Shown: positions 16,954 to 25,956 of the stretch, in pieces
How positions within the stretch are numbered: position 1 is the first letter of the stretch
Layout of the letters: every line of letters begins with the position of its first letter
Origin: JBGVSA01 sp049840475
GTDB taxonomy: Bacteria; Pseudomonadota; Gammaproteobacteria; Burkholderiales; Rhodocyclaceae
DNA length: 64,000 nt
Assembly (NCBI GenBank): GCA_049840475.1
Contig: JASGKX010000001.1
Span: 1,984,001-2,048,000 of the forward strand
Direction of reading: 5' to 3'
Made by a program: the position numbers and the translations under genes
The notes under the pieces: generated by a model
Seen by the model: only the letters and a program-made list of their open reading frames with translations
The model's database searches: none
What the model was told of the DNA's origin: nothing

Positions 16954-17673
16954 TTACTGTTCCTTCTGCGCGGACAACTCCGAACCATTCCATTCCAGCC
17001 ATTGCGCTTTGCCATGCCAGTCGGCCAGCACCCAGCGCTGGCACGCACGGCCACCTACGTTGAGCGCATGGCGGGCAGGGCGATGCGTGTGGCCGTGGAT
17101 CAGCACTGCCGCGTTGTTGTCCTCAAAGGCGCGCTCTACCGCACCAGCGTTTACATCCATGATGCCGATGTCCTTTTCCTGCTTGGCCATTTCGCTCTTG
17201 GCGCGCAGGTCTTCAGCAATCTTGCGGCGCACCGCCAGCGGTTGCGCGAGGAACTGGGCCTGCCATGCCGGGTTGCGCACCATGGCGCGGAACTGCATGT
17301 AGGGCAGATCGTCCGTGCACAGGCTGTCGCCGTGCATCAGGATGGCGGGCGTGCCGCCCAGGTCGATCGGGTACGGCTCGGCGACGATGCTCACGCCTGC
17401 GCGTTCGGCGAAGACCGGCCCAAGGAGAAAGTCGCGGTTACCCACGATCACGCGGATATCGACGCCGCTGTCGGCGACCGCGCGCAGAGCGTCCGCCATC
17501 TGCGCGTTGAATGGGTTCTCGAGATCGTCGTCGCCGGCCCAGTATTCGAACAGATCGCCCAGGATCCACAACGTCTCGCACTCGCGCGCCGGGCCATCCA
17601 GAAAACGCAGAAAGGCATCGGTGGTGGCGGGTTCAGCCGGGTTCAAATGCAGGTCGGAGATGAAGCGGATCAT
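16954..17673 (-). CDS. lpxH: UDP-2,3-diacylglucosamine pyrophosphatase LpxH
   Basis: LpxH cleaves UDP-2,3-diacylglucosamine to lipid X in lipid A synthesis at the cytoplasmic face of the inner membrane. The calcineurin-like metal site is spelled out: SDLHL at 6-10, GDLFEYWAGDD, GNRDFLLG, LMHGDSLCTDD and GHTHRPARH. At 239 residues it has normal length. It shares direction with ppiB and ppiA upstream. Confidence 0.95.
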   Translation of the reverse strand: MIRFISDLHLNPAEPATTDAFLRFLDGPARECETLWILGDLFEYWAGDDDLENPFNAQMADALRAVADSGVDIRVIVGNRDFLLGPVFAERAGVSIVAEPYPIDLGGTPAILMHGDSLCTDDLPYMQFRAMVRNPAWQAQFLAQPLAVRRKIAEDLRAKSEMAKQEKDIGIMDVNAGAVERAFEDNNAAVLIHGHTHRPARHALNVGGRACQRWVLADWHGKAQWLEWNGSELSAQKEQ

Positions 17674-17722
17674 GGTGGATACGGATGTTGGCTAGGAAAT
17701 GGGGCGCAGCGCGCCCCAATGT

Positions 17723-17751
17723 GCAGCCGGCAGATGTGATCTGCCGGCTGC
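17723..17751 (-). terminator. 13-bp perfect hairpin downstream of ppiB
   Basis: A 13-bp perfect stem with a 3-base loop, followed on the minus strand by a second, shorter GC hairpin (17700-17717). It lies between the ppiB stop and the lpxH start. The T tract is weak, so termination may be partial or the element may stabilise the ppiB mRNA end. Confidence 0.55.
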
Positions 17752-17761
17752 GGTAGGGCGA

Positions 17762-18253
17762 TCAGAGCACTTCGACCTTTTCGATGACGATGTCTTCAGC
17801 AGGCACGTCCTGGTAGAAGCTGCGCTTGCCGGTCTTCGCGCCCTTGATGGCGTCGACCACGTCCAGGCCGTCGGTGACCTTGCCGAACACGCAGTAGCCC
17901 CAGCCTTGGGTCGATTCATTGCGGAAGTTCAGGAAGTCATTGTCGGCAACGTTGATGAAGAACTGCGCGCTGGCCGAATGCGGGTCTTGCGTGCGGGCCA
18001 TGGCGATGGTGCCGCGTTCGTTCTTCAGGCCGTTGTTGGCTTCGTTCTTGACCGTATTGGGCGCCGGCTTCTGGCTCATGTCCGGCAGGTGGCCGCCGCC
18101 CTGGATCATGAAGCCGTCGATCACTCGATGGAAGATCGTGCCGTCGTAGTGGCCAGCCTGTGCATAGGCCAGGAAGTTCTTCACCGTTTCCGGCGCCTTC
18201 TCTTCGTTCAGCTCCAGCGTGATGACGCCCTTGTTGGTATGGATTTTGATCAT
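17762..18253 (-). CDS. ppiB: Cytoplasmic peptidyl-prolyl isomerase (cyclophilin B)
   Basis: A cyclophilin-type proline isomerase of 163 residues without signal peptide. The ATG at 18253 has AAAGGA correctly spaced upstream; a longer open frame was rejected. Catalytic and cyclosporin-site residues sit in FHRVIDGFMIQGG, RGTIAMARTQDPHSASAQFFIN and the C-terminal VFGKVTDGLDVVD. Paired with the periplasmic paralogue ppiA just upstream. Confidence 0.94.
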   Translation of the reverse strand: MIKIHTNKGVITLELNEEKAPETVKNFLAYAQAGHYDGTIFHRVIDGFMIQGGGHLPDMSQKPAPNTVKNEANNGLKNERGTIAMARTQDPHSASAQFFINVADNDFLNFRNESTQGWGYCVFGKVTDGLDVVDAIKGAKTGKRSFYQDVPAEDIVIEKVEVL

Positions 18254-18314
18254 GGTCGATTCCTTTGCGCGTGGCGCATTCAGGGGGTTGGACTGTGGGT
18301 GAATCGTGTTGCCG

Positions 18315-18338
18315 CCCGCGACCATTGCCGGTCGCGGG
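18315..18338 (-). terminator. Hairpin between ppiA and ppiB
   Basis: CCCGCGACC and GGTCGCGGG form a perfect 9-bp stem with a 6-base loop in the gap between the ppiA stop and the ppiB start. No strong T run follows on the minus strand, so it may be a weak terminator or mRNA-processing structure. Confidence 0.5.
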
Positions 18339-18412
18339 ACTGCGGGTGCGCAATATTACTGCCTGGCGGCCGCGTTGGCTGTTGCGGACAACCGGCACAC
18401 GGCCGGGGTGCC

Positions 18413-19063
18413 TTACTTGCCGGCGCCGCTAATCAGCGTGGCGCGCTGGATGATCACCGGCGTGAGCGGCACGTCGCCCATGCCGCCGGCGTTACCGGTG
18501 CGGGCGATCTCGATCTTGTCGATGGTGTCCATGCCGTCGATGACCCTGCCGAACACGGTGTAGCCATAGCCGTCAGGGCTGGGGTAGTTGAGCGAGCGGT
18601 TGTTCACCGTGTTGACGAAGAACTGCGCGGTGGCTGAATCCGGGTCGGAAGTGCGTGCCATGGCGATGCTGCCACGCACGTTGCCGAGCGTGTTCTTGGA
18701 TTCACTCACGACCGGGGCACGAGTGGGCTTTTGCGTCATGTCGGGCGTAAAACCGCCGCCTTGCACCATGAAGCCACGGATCACGCGGTGGAAGATCGTG
18801 CCGTCGTAATGCTTGTCTGCCACGTACTGGACGAAGTTGGCGACCGTCTTGGGGGCCTTTTCCGGATACAGCTCGACGGTGAAATTGCCCAGTGAGGTCT
18901 CGAATCGCACGCGCGGATTGCTCGTCGCTGCTGGGGCGCTGGCGGGGGCATCGGCGGCTTGCGCCGTAGTGGCCAGCACGCCGGTGCTCAGAATGACAAA
19001 GGCAGCCGCGGCGCGCAGCAGTGTGCGCAGCGAGAACGAGGGAACGGTGGCAGCGATGTTCAT
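18413..19063 (-). CDS. ppiA: Periplasmic peptidyl-prolyl isomerase (cyclophilin A)
   Basis: An exported cyclophilin of 216 residues. The ATG at 19063 starts a signal peptide that ends near TTAQA, followed by an Ala/Pro-rich linker and the cyclophilin domain (FHRVIRGFMVQGG, RGSIAMARTSDPDSATAQFF). It probably helps fold periplasmic and outer-membrane proteins. It is divergent from cysS, with 299 bases between their starts. Confidence 0.93.
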   Translation of the reverse strand: MNIAATVPSFSLRTLLRAAAAFVILSTGVLATTAQAADAPASAPAATSNPRVRFETSLGNFTVELYPEKAPKTVANFVQYVADKHYDGTIFHRVIRGFMVQGGGFTPDMTQKPTRAPVVSESKNTLGNVRGSIAMARTSDPDSATAQFFVNTVNNRSLNYPSPDGYGYTVFGRVIDGMDTIDKIEIARTGNAGGMGDVPLTPVIIQRATLISGAGK

Positions 19064-19362
19064 GCGTTTCCTTCTAGAAAAAAGTCGGTGGGCAGCCACG
19101 GCCGTAGGGGCCGGGCAGGATGCAGACCGCGCGGGCACCCGGACGGTTCCGTCTGGTGGCGTGGCCGGATGGTACGGGAATCGGCCGAATACTACTTGAG
19201 CGGACGCCCGGTGTGCGCGCCGCAGGGCGTCGGGCGCCCCGTCGGGCGGGGGCGCATTGTGTTAGAGTCGCCAGGATTGAATTCACCCTGCCGCTGCGGG
19301 GGATCGCCGGGATGGAGCCCGGCAGGCGCCTCGTCGCGGGGCCCCCGCGGCTGAGACTCGCA

Positions 19363-20742
19363 ATGCTCAAGATCCACAATTCGCTGTCCCGCAAGAAAGA
19401 AGAATTCGTTCCCATCGAGCCCGGCAAGGTGCGCATGTATGTATGCGGCCTGACGGTCTATGACTACTTCCATATTGGCAACGCGCGCACGCTGACTGTC
19501 TTCGACATGGTCTATCGCTGGCTGCGCAGCGAAGGCTTTGACGTCAAATATGTGCGTAACATCACCGATGTTGACGACAAGATCATCGATCGTGCCAATA
19601 AAAACAGTGAGCCGATCGAGAGCTTAACGGCCCGCATGGTGGCCGCCATGCACGAAGACACCGACCGTTTGCTGCTGTTGCGCCCGTCAAGCGAGCCCCG
19701 CGCGACCGGCCATATCGACGACATGCTGTCGATGATCGGAAGACTGGTCGAGCGCGGCAAGGCGTACCCGGCCGACAACGGCGACGTCTACTACGCTGTG
19801 CGTGAGTTCGCTGGCTACGGCAAGCTCTCCGGCAAGGCCATCGACGACCTGCGTGCCGGCGAGCGCGTGGCCGTCGACAGCCACAAGCGCGATCCACTCG
19901 ACTTTGTCCTGTGGAAGGCGGCCAAGCCGCACGAGCCTCACTGGCATTCGCACTACGGTGAAGGCCGCCCTGGGTGGCATATCGAATGCTCGGCCATGAG
20001 CCACGCCGAACTGGGCGAGACCATCGACATCCACGGTGGCGGCTGGGACCTGCAATTCCCCCACCACGAGAACGAAATCGCGCAGAGCGAGGGCGCTTCT
20101 GGCAAGCCCTTCGTCAATTACTGGATGCACGCGGCATTCCTCAACATGGACAACGAGAAGATGTCCAAGTCGTTGGGGAACGTCTTCACCACGCGCGAAA
20201 TCCTCGCCAAGCTCGACGCGGTACAGGGCGGCGAAGTGGTGCGTTTCTTCCTGCTGCGCGGCCACTATCGGTCGGAAATCAACTACACGTGGGACACGCT
20301 GCAAGACGCACGCAACTCATTGCTGGCGCTCTACACCGCACTGCGCGACGTGGCCCCGGCGGATGTCACCATCGACTGGAGTAATCCGTTTGCCGCGCGC
20401 TTCCGCGAGGCAATGAACGATGACTTCAATACGCCGAACGCCTTTGCTGTGCTGCACGAATTGCGTGGCGAGGTAAACCGCACGCGCTCGCACGAACTGT
20501 CGGGCCTGTTGCGCGCTCTGGGCGGCACAATCGGCTTGCTGTCGCAAGACCCGCGCGCCTTTGTACACGGCGCAGTGGCAGGAGGCGACGATGCTGCGCG
20601 TATCGAAGCGGCTATCCAGGCTCGTATCGACGCGAAGAAGGCGCGCAATTTTGCTGAGGCCGATCGCATTCGCGACGAACTGAAAGCACAGGGCATCGTG
20701 CTCGAAGACGGCGCTGGCGGCACCACTTGGCGGCGCGCCTAA
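19363..20742 (+). CDS. cysS: Cysteinyl-tRNA synthetase
   Basis: CysRS charges tRNA-Cys. Class I signatures are HIGNARTLTVFD in the N-terminal Rossmann fold and KMSKSLGN later, and zinc-binding residues are in YVCGLTVYD and ECSAM. The C-terminal helical domain ends with the conserved AEADRIRDELKAQGI, VLEDG. The ATG at 19363 gives 459 residues, the family length. The 299-base leader back to ppiA is GC-rich; no T-box or other riboswitch was recognised. Confidence 0.96.
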   Translation: MLKIHNSLSRKKEEFVPIEPGKVRMYVCGLTVYDYFHIGNARTLTVFDMVYRWLRSEGFDVKYVRNITDVDDKIIDRANKNSEPIESLTARMVAAMHEDTDRLLLLRPSSEPRATGHIDDMLSMIGRLVERGKAYPADNGDVYYAVREFAGYGKLSGKAIDDLRAGERVAVDSHKRDPLDFVLWKAAKPHEPHWHSHYGEGRPGWHIECSAMSHAELGETIDIHGGGWDLQFPHHENEIAQSEGASGKPFVNYWMHAAFLNMDNEKMSKSLGNVFTTREILAKLDAVQGGEVVRFFLLRGHYRSEINYTWDTLQDARNSLLALYTALRDVAPADVTIDWSNPFAARFREAMNDDFNTPNAFAVLHELRGEVNRTRSHELSGLLRALGGTIGLLSQDPRAFVHGAVAGGDDAARIEAAIQARIDAKKARNFAEADRIRDELKAQGIVLEDGAGGTTWRRA

Positions 20743-20809
20743 GTTAAAGCGGCGCGGGGATTGCCGTCCGCGCAGACGTTTTGGAACTGGCTTCATCGGG
20801 AGGCGGGTC

Positions 20810-21439
20810 TTGAAGGTCTATCTGGTGGCAAACCCCAAAGGCGGTGCGGGCAAAAGCACCGTCGCAACCAACCTTGCTGGCATGCTGGCCCATCGGGGCT
20901 GGCGTGACGGCAGCACGCGCGTCATGCTCGGTGATGTCGACCGGCAGCAGTCGTCGCGCTACTGGCTGGAGCGCCGGCCGACGTCGGCCGCGCCGATCAC
21001 CAATTGGGAAGTCTCTCCCGGTCAGCCAGCCAAGCCGCCACGCAGCACCACGCATGTGGTGCTCGACACACCTGCCGGCCTTCACGGCGACAAACTGAAG
21101 AATCTCCTCAAGCAATCCGATTACGTACTCGTGCCGGTACAACCGTCGATGTTCGACCTGCTCGCTACGCGCGCTTTCTTCGGCGAACTGGCCGAGTTGA
21201 AAGCCGCACGTGGCGTGGATGTGGGCGTCGTCGGTGTGCGCGTGGATGAGCGCACCCGGGCAGCAGAGCAGTTCCATCGCTTCATCGAGTCGACCGGGCT
21301 GCCGCTGGTGACGTGCCTGCGTGATACACAGGTCTATGTGCAGCTTGCGGCACATGGGCTGACGGTGTTCGATGTGGCGGCGCATCGGGTCGAAAAGGAC
21401 CGGGCGCAATGGGCGGCTATTGATGAGGCGTTGGTGTGA
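20810..21439 (+). CDS. ParA/MinD-family P-loop ATPase, orphan
   Basis: A ParA-like ATPase of 209 residues with the deviant Walker A PKGGAGKST (9-17), Walker A-prime GDVDRQQSS and a hydrophobic stretch ending DTPAGLHGD. The start is a TTG preceded by GGGAGGCGGG. No ParB gene or parS-like repeat is adjacent, so it is more likely a chromosomal orphan that positions a cellular machine than a plasmid-partition protein. It is separated from cysS by 67 bases. Confidence 0.85.
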   Translation: MKVYLVANPKGGAGKSTVATNLAGMLAHRGWRDGSTRVMLGDVDRQQSSRYWLERRPTSAAPITNWEVSPGQPAKPPRSTTHVVLDTPAGLHGDKLKNLLKQSDYVLVPVQPSMFDLLATRAFFGELAELKAARGVDVGVVGVRVDERTRAAEQFHRFIESTGLPLVTCLRDTQVYVQLAAHGLTVFDVAAHRVEKDRAQWAAIDEALV

Positions 21440-21588
21440 CGGTTGTACGCGGTTTTGCGTGCCGCTTTGGAACGCCTTTCTTGCTTAGTTTCCCCTAGCG
21501 CGTAGGTTGTCGCGACTGCTGACGCCCGACAGCCGGGAGTTCGTCCCGACGGGCAAATGTCGGTCGCGATGCGAGACGGGAAGCACTG

Positions 21589-21880
21589 CCCTTTCTTGCG
21601 TGCGTTTTCGTTCATCTACAGTGGTCTCGACTGCGTGGGTACGTTGGCCGGGAGTTCGCCCCGGCGGGCGAGTAACTTCTTTGTTATCGACAAAGAAGTC
21701 ACCAAGAAAGCGACCCCTACATCGCCGCCAGCCTGCGGCTGGTCCCCTGCGCTACTCGCCAAGTCAGGCGGCTGCGGAACTCGTCGCTGCGCTCCTCAGA
21801 CAGTCCTCGCCGACCCGCTACGCGGGCAACCTGATTTGTCTGCGTTGCTCGGCGGCTCAAAAGGGGCCGGCCATAGCAAA
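21589..21880 (+). repeat. Dispersed intergenic repeat, copy A
   Basis: Starts at CCCTTTCTTG, contains GGCCGGGAGTTCGCCCCGGC and a stem-loop around ACTTCTTTGTTATCGACAAA, then a conserved block ending in CAGACAGTCCTCGCCGAC. Copy B at 22147-22427 matches it in reverse orientation. Boundaries are approximate because similarity fades at the inner side. Confidence 0.75.
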
Positions 21881-22146
21881 TACCCCGAAGTGCGTGGAGC
21901 TAAAGCCTCTTCATTGGGTGTGGCACGTCGTGCGTGCATCTGGCGGCGCATGCAACACGCGCAGCGAAGTTTCAGATGCCGCGAGTAGTGCGTCGGACGG
22001 AGAAGCGAAGCGCCATCCGCCACTCTCGAACTAGTGGCGTCGTTCGATCGGCAACGACATTTGATTGGCGAGAGCGCCAGCAGAAACACTAGCTCTCAGA
22101 AACAGGGGCTTTTGCCTTTCGCCCAAACAACCATGCTGCGTGGTGT

Positions 22147-22427
22147 GGGCACCCCATTCAGCGTCGCCGAGCAGCACAGGGCGGGAAGGTTGCGGCGCAG
22201 CCGTCGGCGAGGACTGTCTGAGGAGCGTAGCGACGAGTTCCGCAGCCGCCTTCTCGACCGCGCAGCGCAGGGGATCGGCCGCAGGCCGACGAGGCTGTGG
22301 GGCCGCTTCTTTGGTGACTTTCTTGTCGGGGACAAGAAAGTTACTCGCCCGCCGGGGCGAACTCCCGGCCAACGCACCTAAGCAGCAGCAATTACGGTTG
22401 ATAGACCAGAGCCCAAGCAAGAAAGGG
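22147..22427 (-). repeat. Dispersed intergenic repeat, copy B (inverted)
   Basis: Reverse-complement counterpart of copy A. Shared words read on the minus strand include CCCTTTCTTG at the outer end, GTTGGCCGGGAGTTCGCCCC, a stem-loop with the loop sequence changed but pairing kept (ACTTTCTTGTCCCCGACAAG), and GCGGAACTCGTCGCTACGCT. The kept pairing suggests the hairpin is functional at the RNA or DNA level. Confidence 0.75.
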
Positions 22428-22613
22428 CTTCTATCGCTGCCCGCACAGGTCACCCATGCCGGATGACCCCTGCGCTCTTCCGCCCTACCGCGACAACAGT
22501 CTCTGTCGGGCAAGAGGCGACAAAGACGCTCTCCTTGCCAACGCACTCAAGCAATCAAGACCAAGCCTGAACAACCAAGCGACAAACAAGAAAGGGCGCC
22601 ACGAGCCTGCGGC

Positions 22614-23306
22614 TCACGATCCCTCTCGATCCGTCCGCACCCGCGCCGTAAACCTCGGCGCTGCGTACTTCCCATCGAGCTGCGCCCGCCGCTCCTTCTC
22701 GCGCCACCAAATTCGCATCCCCAACAACACCGCCAAGATCGCCGCATACATCAACGGCTCGCGGATGTCGCGCTTGACCAGCCACCAGTAGTGCAGCACA
22801 CCGAATATTGCGATGGCATATATCGAGCGATGCAGTTGTTGCCAGCGTCGCCCACCGAGCGCCTTGACCATGCGGTTGGCTGAGGTGATCGCCAGCGGAA
22901 TCATCAGCACGAACGCTGCAAAGCCCACTGTGATGAAGGGGCGTTTGACGATGTCATGCGCGATGCCGCGCAGGTCGAAGAACTGGTCGAGCCAAAAATA
23001 GGTGATGAAGTGCAGCGTGCCGTAGAAGAAGGCATACAGGCCCAGCATCCGCCGCAGCCGTACCAGCCAGTGCCATCCGGTCAGTCGACGCAGCGGTGTG
23101 ACAGTGAGCGTGATGAGCAGGAAGCGCAGCGTCCAGTCGCCCGTTGCGTGTGTGATGAACTCGATCGGGTTGGCGCCGAGGCCGTCGTTGAAGCCGCCCC
23201 ACACGAGACGTGCAAGCGGGACAAGACACAGCGCGAACAGCACCACTTTGATCGTGGCGATGGCGCGCGGCGAAGGCATGCGGGCAGAGGGGAGAGGCGG
23301 CGGCAT
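22614..23306 (-). CDS. msrQ: Heme-binding membrane subunit MsrQ (YedZ)
   Basis: MsrQ is the inner-membrane b-type cytochrome that passes quinol electrons to periplasmic MsrP. About 230 residues with six hydrophobic segments; histidines in the segments YAFFYGTLHFITYF and LHRSIYAIAIFGVLHYWW are the expected heme ligands. The start at 23306 is provisional; an ATG nine codons downstream (23279) is also possible. It lies about 100 bases after msrP. Confidence 0.9.
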   Translation of the reverse strand: MPPPLPSARMPSPRAIATIKVVLFALCLVPLARLVWGGFNDGLGANPIEFITHATGDWTLRFLLITLTVTPLRRLTGWHWLVRLRRMLGLYAFFYGTLHFITYFWLDQFFDLRGIAHDIVKRPFITVGFAAFVLMIPLAITSANRMVKALGGRRWQQLHRSIYAIAIFGVLHYWWLVKRDIREPLMYAAILAVLLGMRIWWREKERRAQLDGKYAAPRFTARVRTDREGS

Positions 23307-23412
23307 GATGTCGTGTCGTCGAGGCGTGCAGCGGAAGCGATCCGCCATCTTTGCAGAAGTGTCAGCGGATGTGCAGACCCCGTGCCGTGTTGGCACGGGG
23401 CAGGTGCGCGTG

Positions 23413-24355
23413 TCAGAAATTCTTCTTCAGGTCCATGCCGGCGTACAGCGAACCGACCTGATCGGCGTAGCCGTTGAACAGCAGCGTCTTGCGCTTGGCG
23501 AATTCACCGATGCGTCGCTCGGTTGCCTGGCTCCAGCGCGGGTGGTCAACGTCTGGATTGACGTTGGAGTAGAAGCCGTATTCGTTCGCCGCAGCCTTGT
23601 TCCAGGCCGTCAACGGCATGGTGTCGGTGAGCCGGATGTGCACGATCGATTTTGCGCTCTTAAAGCCGTACTTCCACGGCACCACGATGCGTACCGGCGC
23701 GCCGTTCTGGTTGAGCAGGTCTTGCCCGTAAAGGCCAACAGTCAGCAACGTGAGCGGATGCATGGCCTCGTCCAGTCGCAAGCCTTCGCGGTACGGCCAG
23801 TCGAGGATTTCATAGCGCACGCCGTTCATGGCCTTGCGGTCCAGCACGGTGGTGAATTCCACGAACTTGGCGCTCCCGAGCGGTTGAACCTGCGCGAGCA
23901 GTTTCGACAGCGGAAAGCCGTCCCACGGGATCACCATCGACCAGCCTTCCACGCAGCGCATGCGGTAGATGCGCTCTTCGATCGGTGCGAGCTTGAGGAT
24001 GTCTTCAATCGCGAAGGTGCGTGGTTTGGCGCACATGCCGTTGAACGGTGACCGTCCATGGGCGCGTCTTGAGTGCGCCGGCGTTCTCGGCCGGTTCGTC
24101 TTTGTTTACGCCGAATTCGTAGTAGTTGTTGTAGGTGGTGATGTCCTTGAACTTGGTCGGCGTATCGCTCACGCGGAAAGCGGGCGCGCCCTGTACGACG
24201 CCTGCCAGTTTGGCGGCCAGCGCGTCTTCACTGAGGAGCGCGGCACCGCCGATGGCGAGCAGGCCGCTGGCGCGCAGGAAGTCGCGGCGACGCTTGTACA
24301 GCTCAGGCGATGTGATCTCCGACGGTGCAATGTCGGCGGGACGGCGAATCAACAT
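23413..24355 (-). pseudogene. msrP: Methionine sulfoxide reductase catalytic subunit MsrP, frameshifted
   Basis: MsrP is the periplasmic molybdopterin enzyme repairing oxidised methionines. The ATG at 24355 has AAGGAGAG upstream. The twin-arginine leader KRRRDFLRASG directs Tat export. The frame breaks after TRPWTVTV: the codons there read GTT CAA CGG, while removing one T at about 24044-24045 gives GTC AAC GGC ATG and continues into CAKPRTF and the rest of the enzyme, including the Mo-ligand cysteine in RMRCVEGWSMV. As written the product would be truncated. All other parts are intact, so a sequencing error is plausible. Confidence 0.9.
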
Positions 24356-24479
24356 GACGGCTCTCCTTGGGGCAGCGGCGGGCGATTCTTGCACCGCACC
24401 AACCCGTGTCTCTCTTGTTTGCTGGGTGGCTGTGTTCTTAGGCAGCCGCCGATGGACGAACGTTCATTGCGCAATCCGC

Positions 24480-25247
24480 TTACGGATTGAGCTGCTGGTA
24501 TACCTGCCGGGCGACTTCCAGCAGGGTATTGCGATCCACTTCGCCCGACAACGCGTAGCCGAGCTTGTCGTCGAGCCAATAAAAGACGCCGACCTTGCCT
24601 TCCTGCACGAACCGGAAGGAGGTTTCGCTCACGCCATCGGCGTTGGTGCGCACGTATAGCGTCAGGCGTTGGCCGTGGCCGTCCTGGTACATGAATTGCG
24701 CGACCGGGCCGGTTTCGGACGGCAGCAGTCGTCCGCCGACAAGGTTGAAGCCCAGTGGCGCCAACTGTGGCGCATTGACCTTGGCGCCCAGGCGCTTGGA
24801 CAGCCACGCGACGAGGTGTGCTTCCTGGTCGGCACCAACTTCGACCGGGTGGCGGACTTCGGGCACATAGATGGCATGCGCCACGGCGGCGTCGCGCGGC
24901 AGGCTCGCCATCTGCGCCGCGGCTTCGCTGCTGATGCGTGCGGCGTAGAAGCCCGCGGCTGCGCCAATCGCTACGCAGGCCAGACCTGCCGCAACGCGCA
25001 TCCAGTAGCGCGGTGCGCGGTGGATCGGATGAAGCAGGCGCGCGGGGATTTCGCTGCGCTCGAGCACGCCGTAATGATGGTGCAGTGCGTTGCTGTGCGT
25101 GCGCCAGTCGTGGGCGCGCAGCAGGTCGTCCGGGTTATCGCGCAGCCAGCGTTCGACCGTGGCGCGCCCATCGGCGTCGAGCCTGTCATCGACGTAGCGC
25201 AGCAGCGCTTCTTCGCGGTTGGAGAGGGTGTTGTCTTCGTGCTTCAT
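24480..25247 (-). CDS. Anti-sigma factor (membrane-anchored)
   Basis: A 255-residue protein with a cytoplasmic N-terminal helical part (LSNREEALLRYVDDRLDADG), a single membrane helix at about 85-103 (VAAGLACVAIGAAAGFYAA) and a periplasmic domain. Its ATG overlaps the ECF sigma stop by four bases, the classic sigma/anti-sigma pair. It is followed 124 bases later by msrP on the same strand. Assignment is from context and topology; no zinc-binding HxxxCxxC motif is seen. Confidence 0.8.
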   Translation of the reverse strand: MKHEDNTLSNREEALLRYVDDRLDADGRATVERWLRDNPDDLLRAHDWRTHSNALHHHYGVLERSEIPARLLHPIHRAPRYWMRVAAGLACVAIGAAAGFYAARISSEAAAQMASLPRDAAVAHAIYVPEVRHPVEVGADQEAHLVAWLSKRLGAKVNAPQLAPLGFNLVGGRLLPSETGPVAQFMYQDGHGQRLTLYVRTNADGVSETSFRFVQEGKVGVFYWLDDKLGYALSGEVDRNTLLEVARQVYQQLNP

Positions 25248-25741
25248 TTGACAACCTTCAGATGGCTGGGCGTGGCGCCGCCGAGCAGCATGCGCAGGCG
25301 CTCGCGGGCACGGAACAGGCGCGACATCACGGTGCCGATGGGGACGCCCAGTACCTTGGCGACCTCGTCGTAGCTGAGGGATTCCAGGCCAACCAGCAGG
25401 AGGACTTCGCGGTGTTCGTCCGACAGGCGTTGCAGCGCGCGATCGAGGTCGCGCAGGGCGAGCGTGTCTTCCTGGTCGCCGCGCGTGGCGAATTCGGCCA
25501 GTGCGTCTTCGCCGGGGAAATCAAGCGGAGCGGCCGAACGCCATTGATTGACGAATACGTTATGCATGATCGTCAGCAGCCAGGCGCGCAAGTTGCCGGG
25601 ACGCCATAGCGACCACTTGGACAGGGCTCGTTCGAGCGTGTCCTGCACCAGGTCGTCAGCACGGGCCAGGTCTCCGGTCAGCGCACGGGCATAGCGGCGC
25701 AGCCGGGGGATTTCCGCAACGATGTCCTGCTTGGATGTCAT
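25244..25741 (-). CDS. ECF-type RNA polymerase sigma factor
   Basis: An extracytoplasmic-function sigma factor of about 165 residues. Region 2 is ARADDLVQDTLERALSKW with WRPGNLRAWLLTIMHN, and region 4 is LSYDEVAKVLGVPIGTVMSR followed by LFRARERLR. A GTG/ATG six codons upstream (25759) is an alternative start. With the coupled anti-sigma gene and msrPQ next in line, an oxidative or envelope-stress regulon is a reasonable inference. No autoregulatory promoter could be assigned. Confidence 0.92.
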   Translation of the reverse strand: MTSKQDIVAEIPRLRRYARALTGDLARADDLVQDTLERALSKWSLWRPGNLRAWLLTIMHNVFVNQWRSAAPLDFPGEDALAEFATRGDQEDTLALRDLDRALQRLSDEHREVLLLVGLESLSYDEVAKVLGVPIGTVMSRLFRARERLRMLLGGATPSHLKVVK

Positions 25742-25956
25742 GGGAGACACGATAGACATGAGCGCTGGCGGGCATCCTAACAGGTTGGCGGGCGCACCGG
25801 CCCACTCGTAGAAATCCTGATGCGCGGTGCGTAAGTAGGCTGTAAGGTGGAATCCATCTAATAACGAACACGATCAGCGCCACATCCGTGGCAATGACGA
25901 CATAACAACAGGGCGTTGCGTTTTATTCCGCCCACCCACCAGAGGAGCCGCAAGAG

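Larger units (their letters stand above)
21440..22613. other. 1.2-kb stretch without credible genes, built of repeats
   Basis: No open frame here resembles a protein-coding gene. The stretch is made of two inverted copies of a repeat (given separately), plus fragments: a partial copy around 21530-21560 (CCGGGAGTTCGTCCCGACGG) and a third copy of the outer boundary word CAAGAAAGGG at 22588-22597. Short frames encode peptides containing LAGSSPRRASNF from both copies; these are by-products of the repeat. Confidence 0.8.

Noticed and set aside
19064..19362. Possible N-terminal extension of CysS or leader regulatory RNA
   Set aside because: CysS homology starts at 19363; no T-box, attenuator or conserved RNA element could be made out.
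21507..22546. Small proteins with the shared peptide LAGSSPRRASNF on both strands
   Set aside because: They arise from the inverted repeat copies, lack ribosome sites and match only each other.
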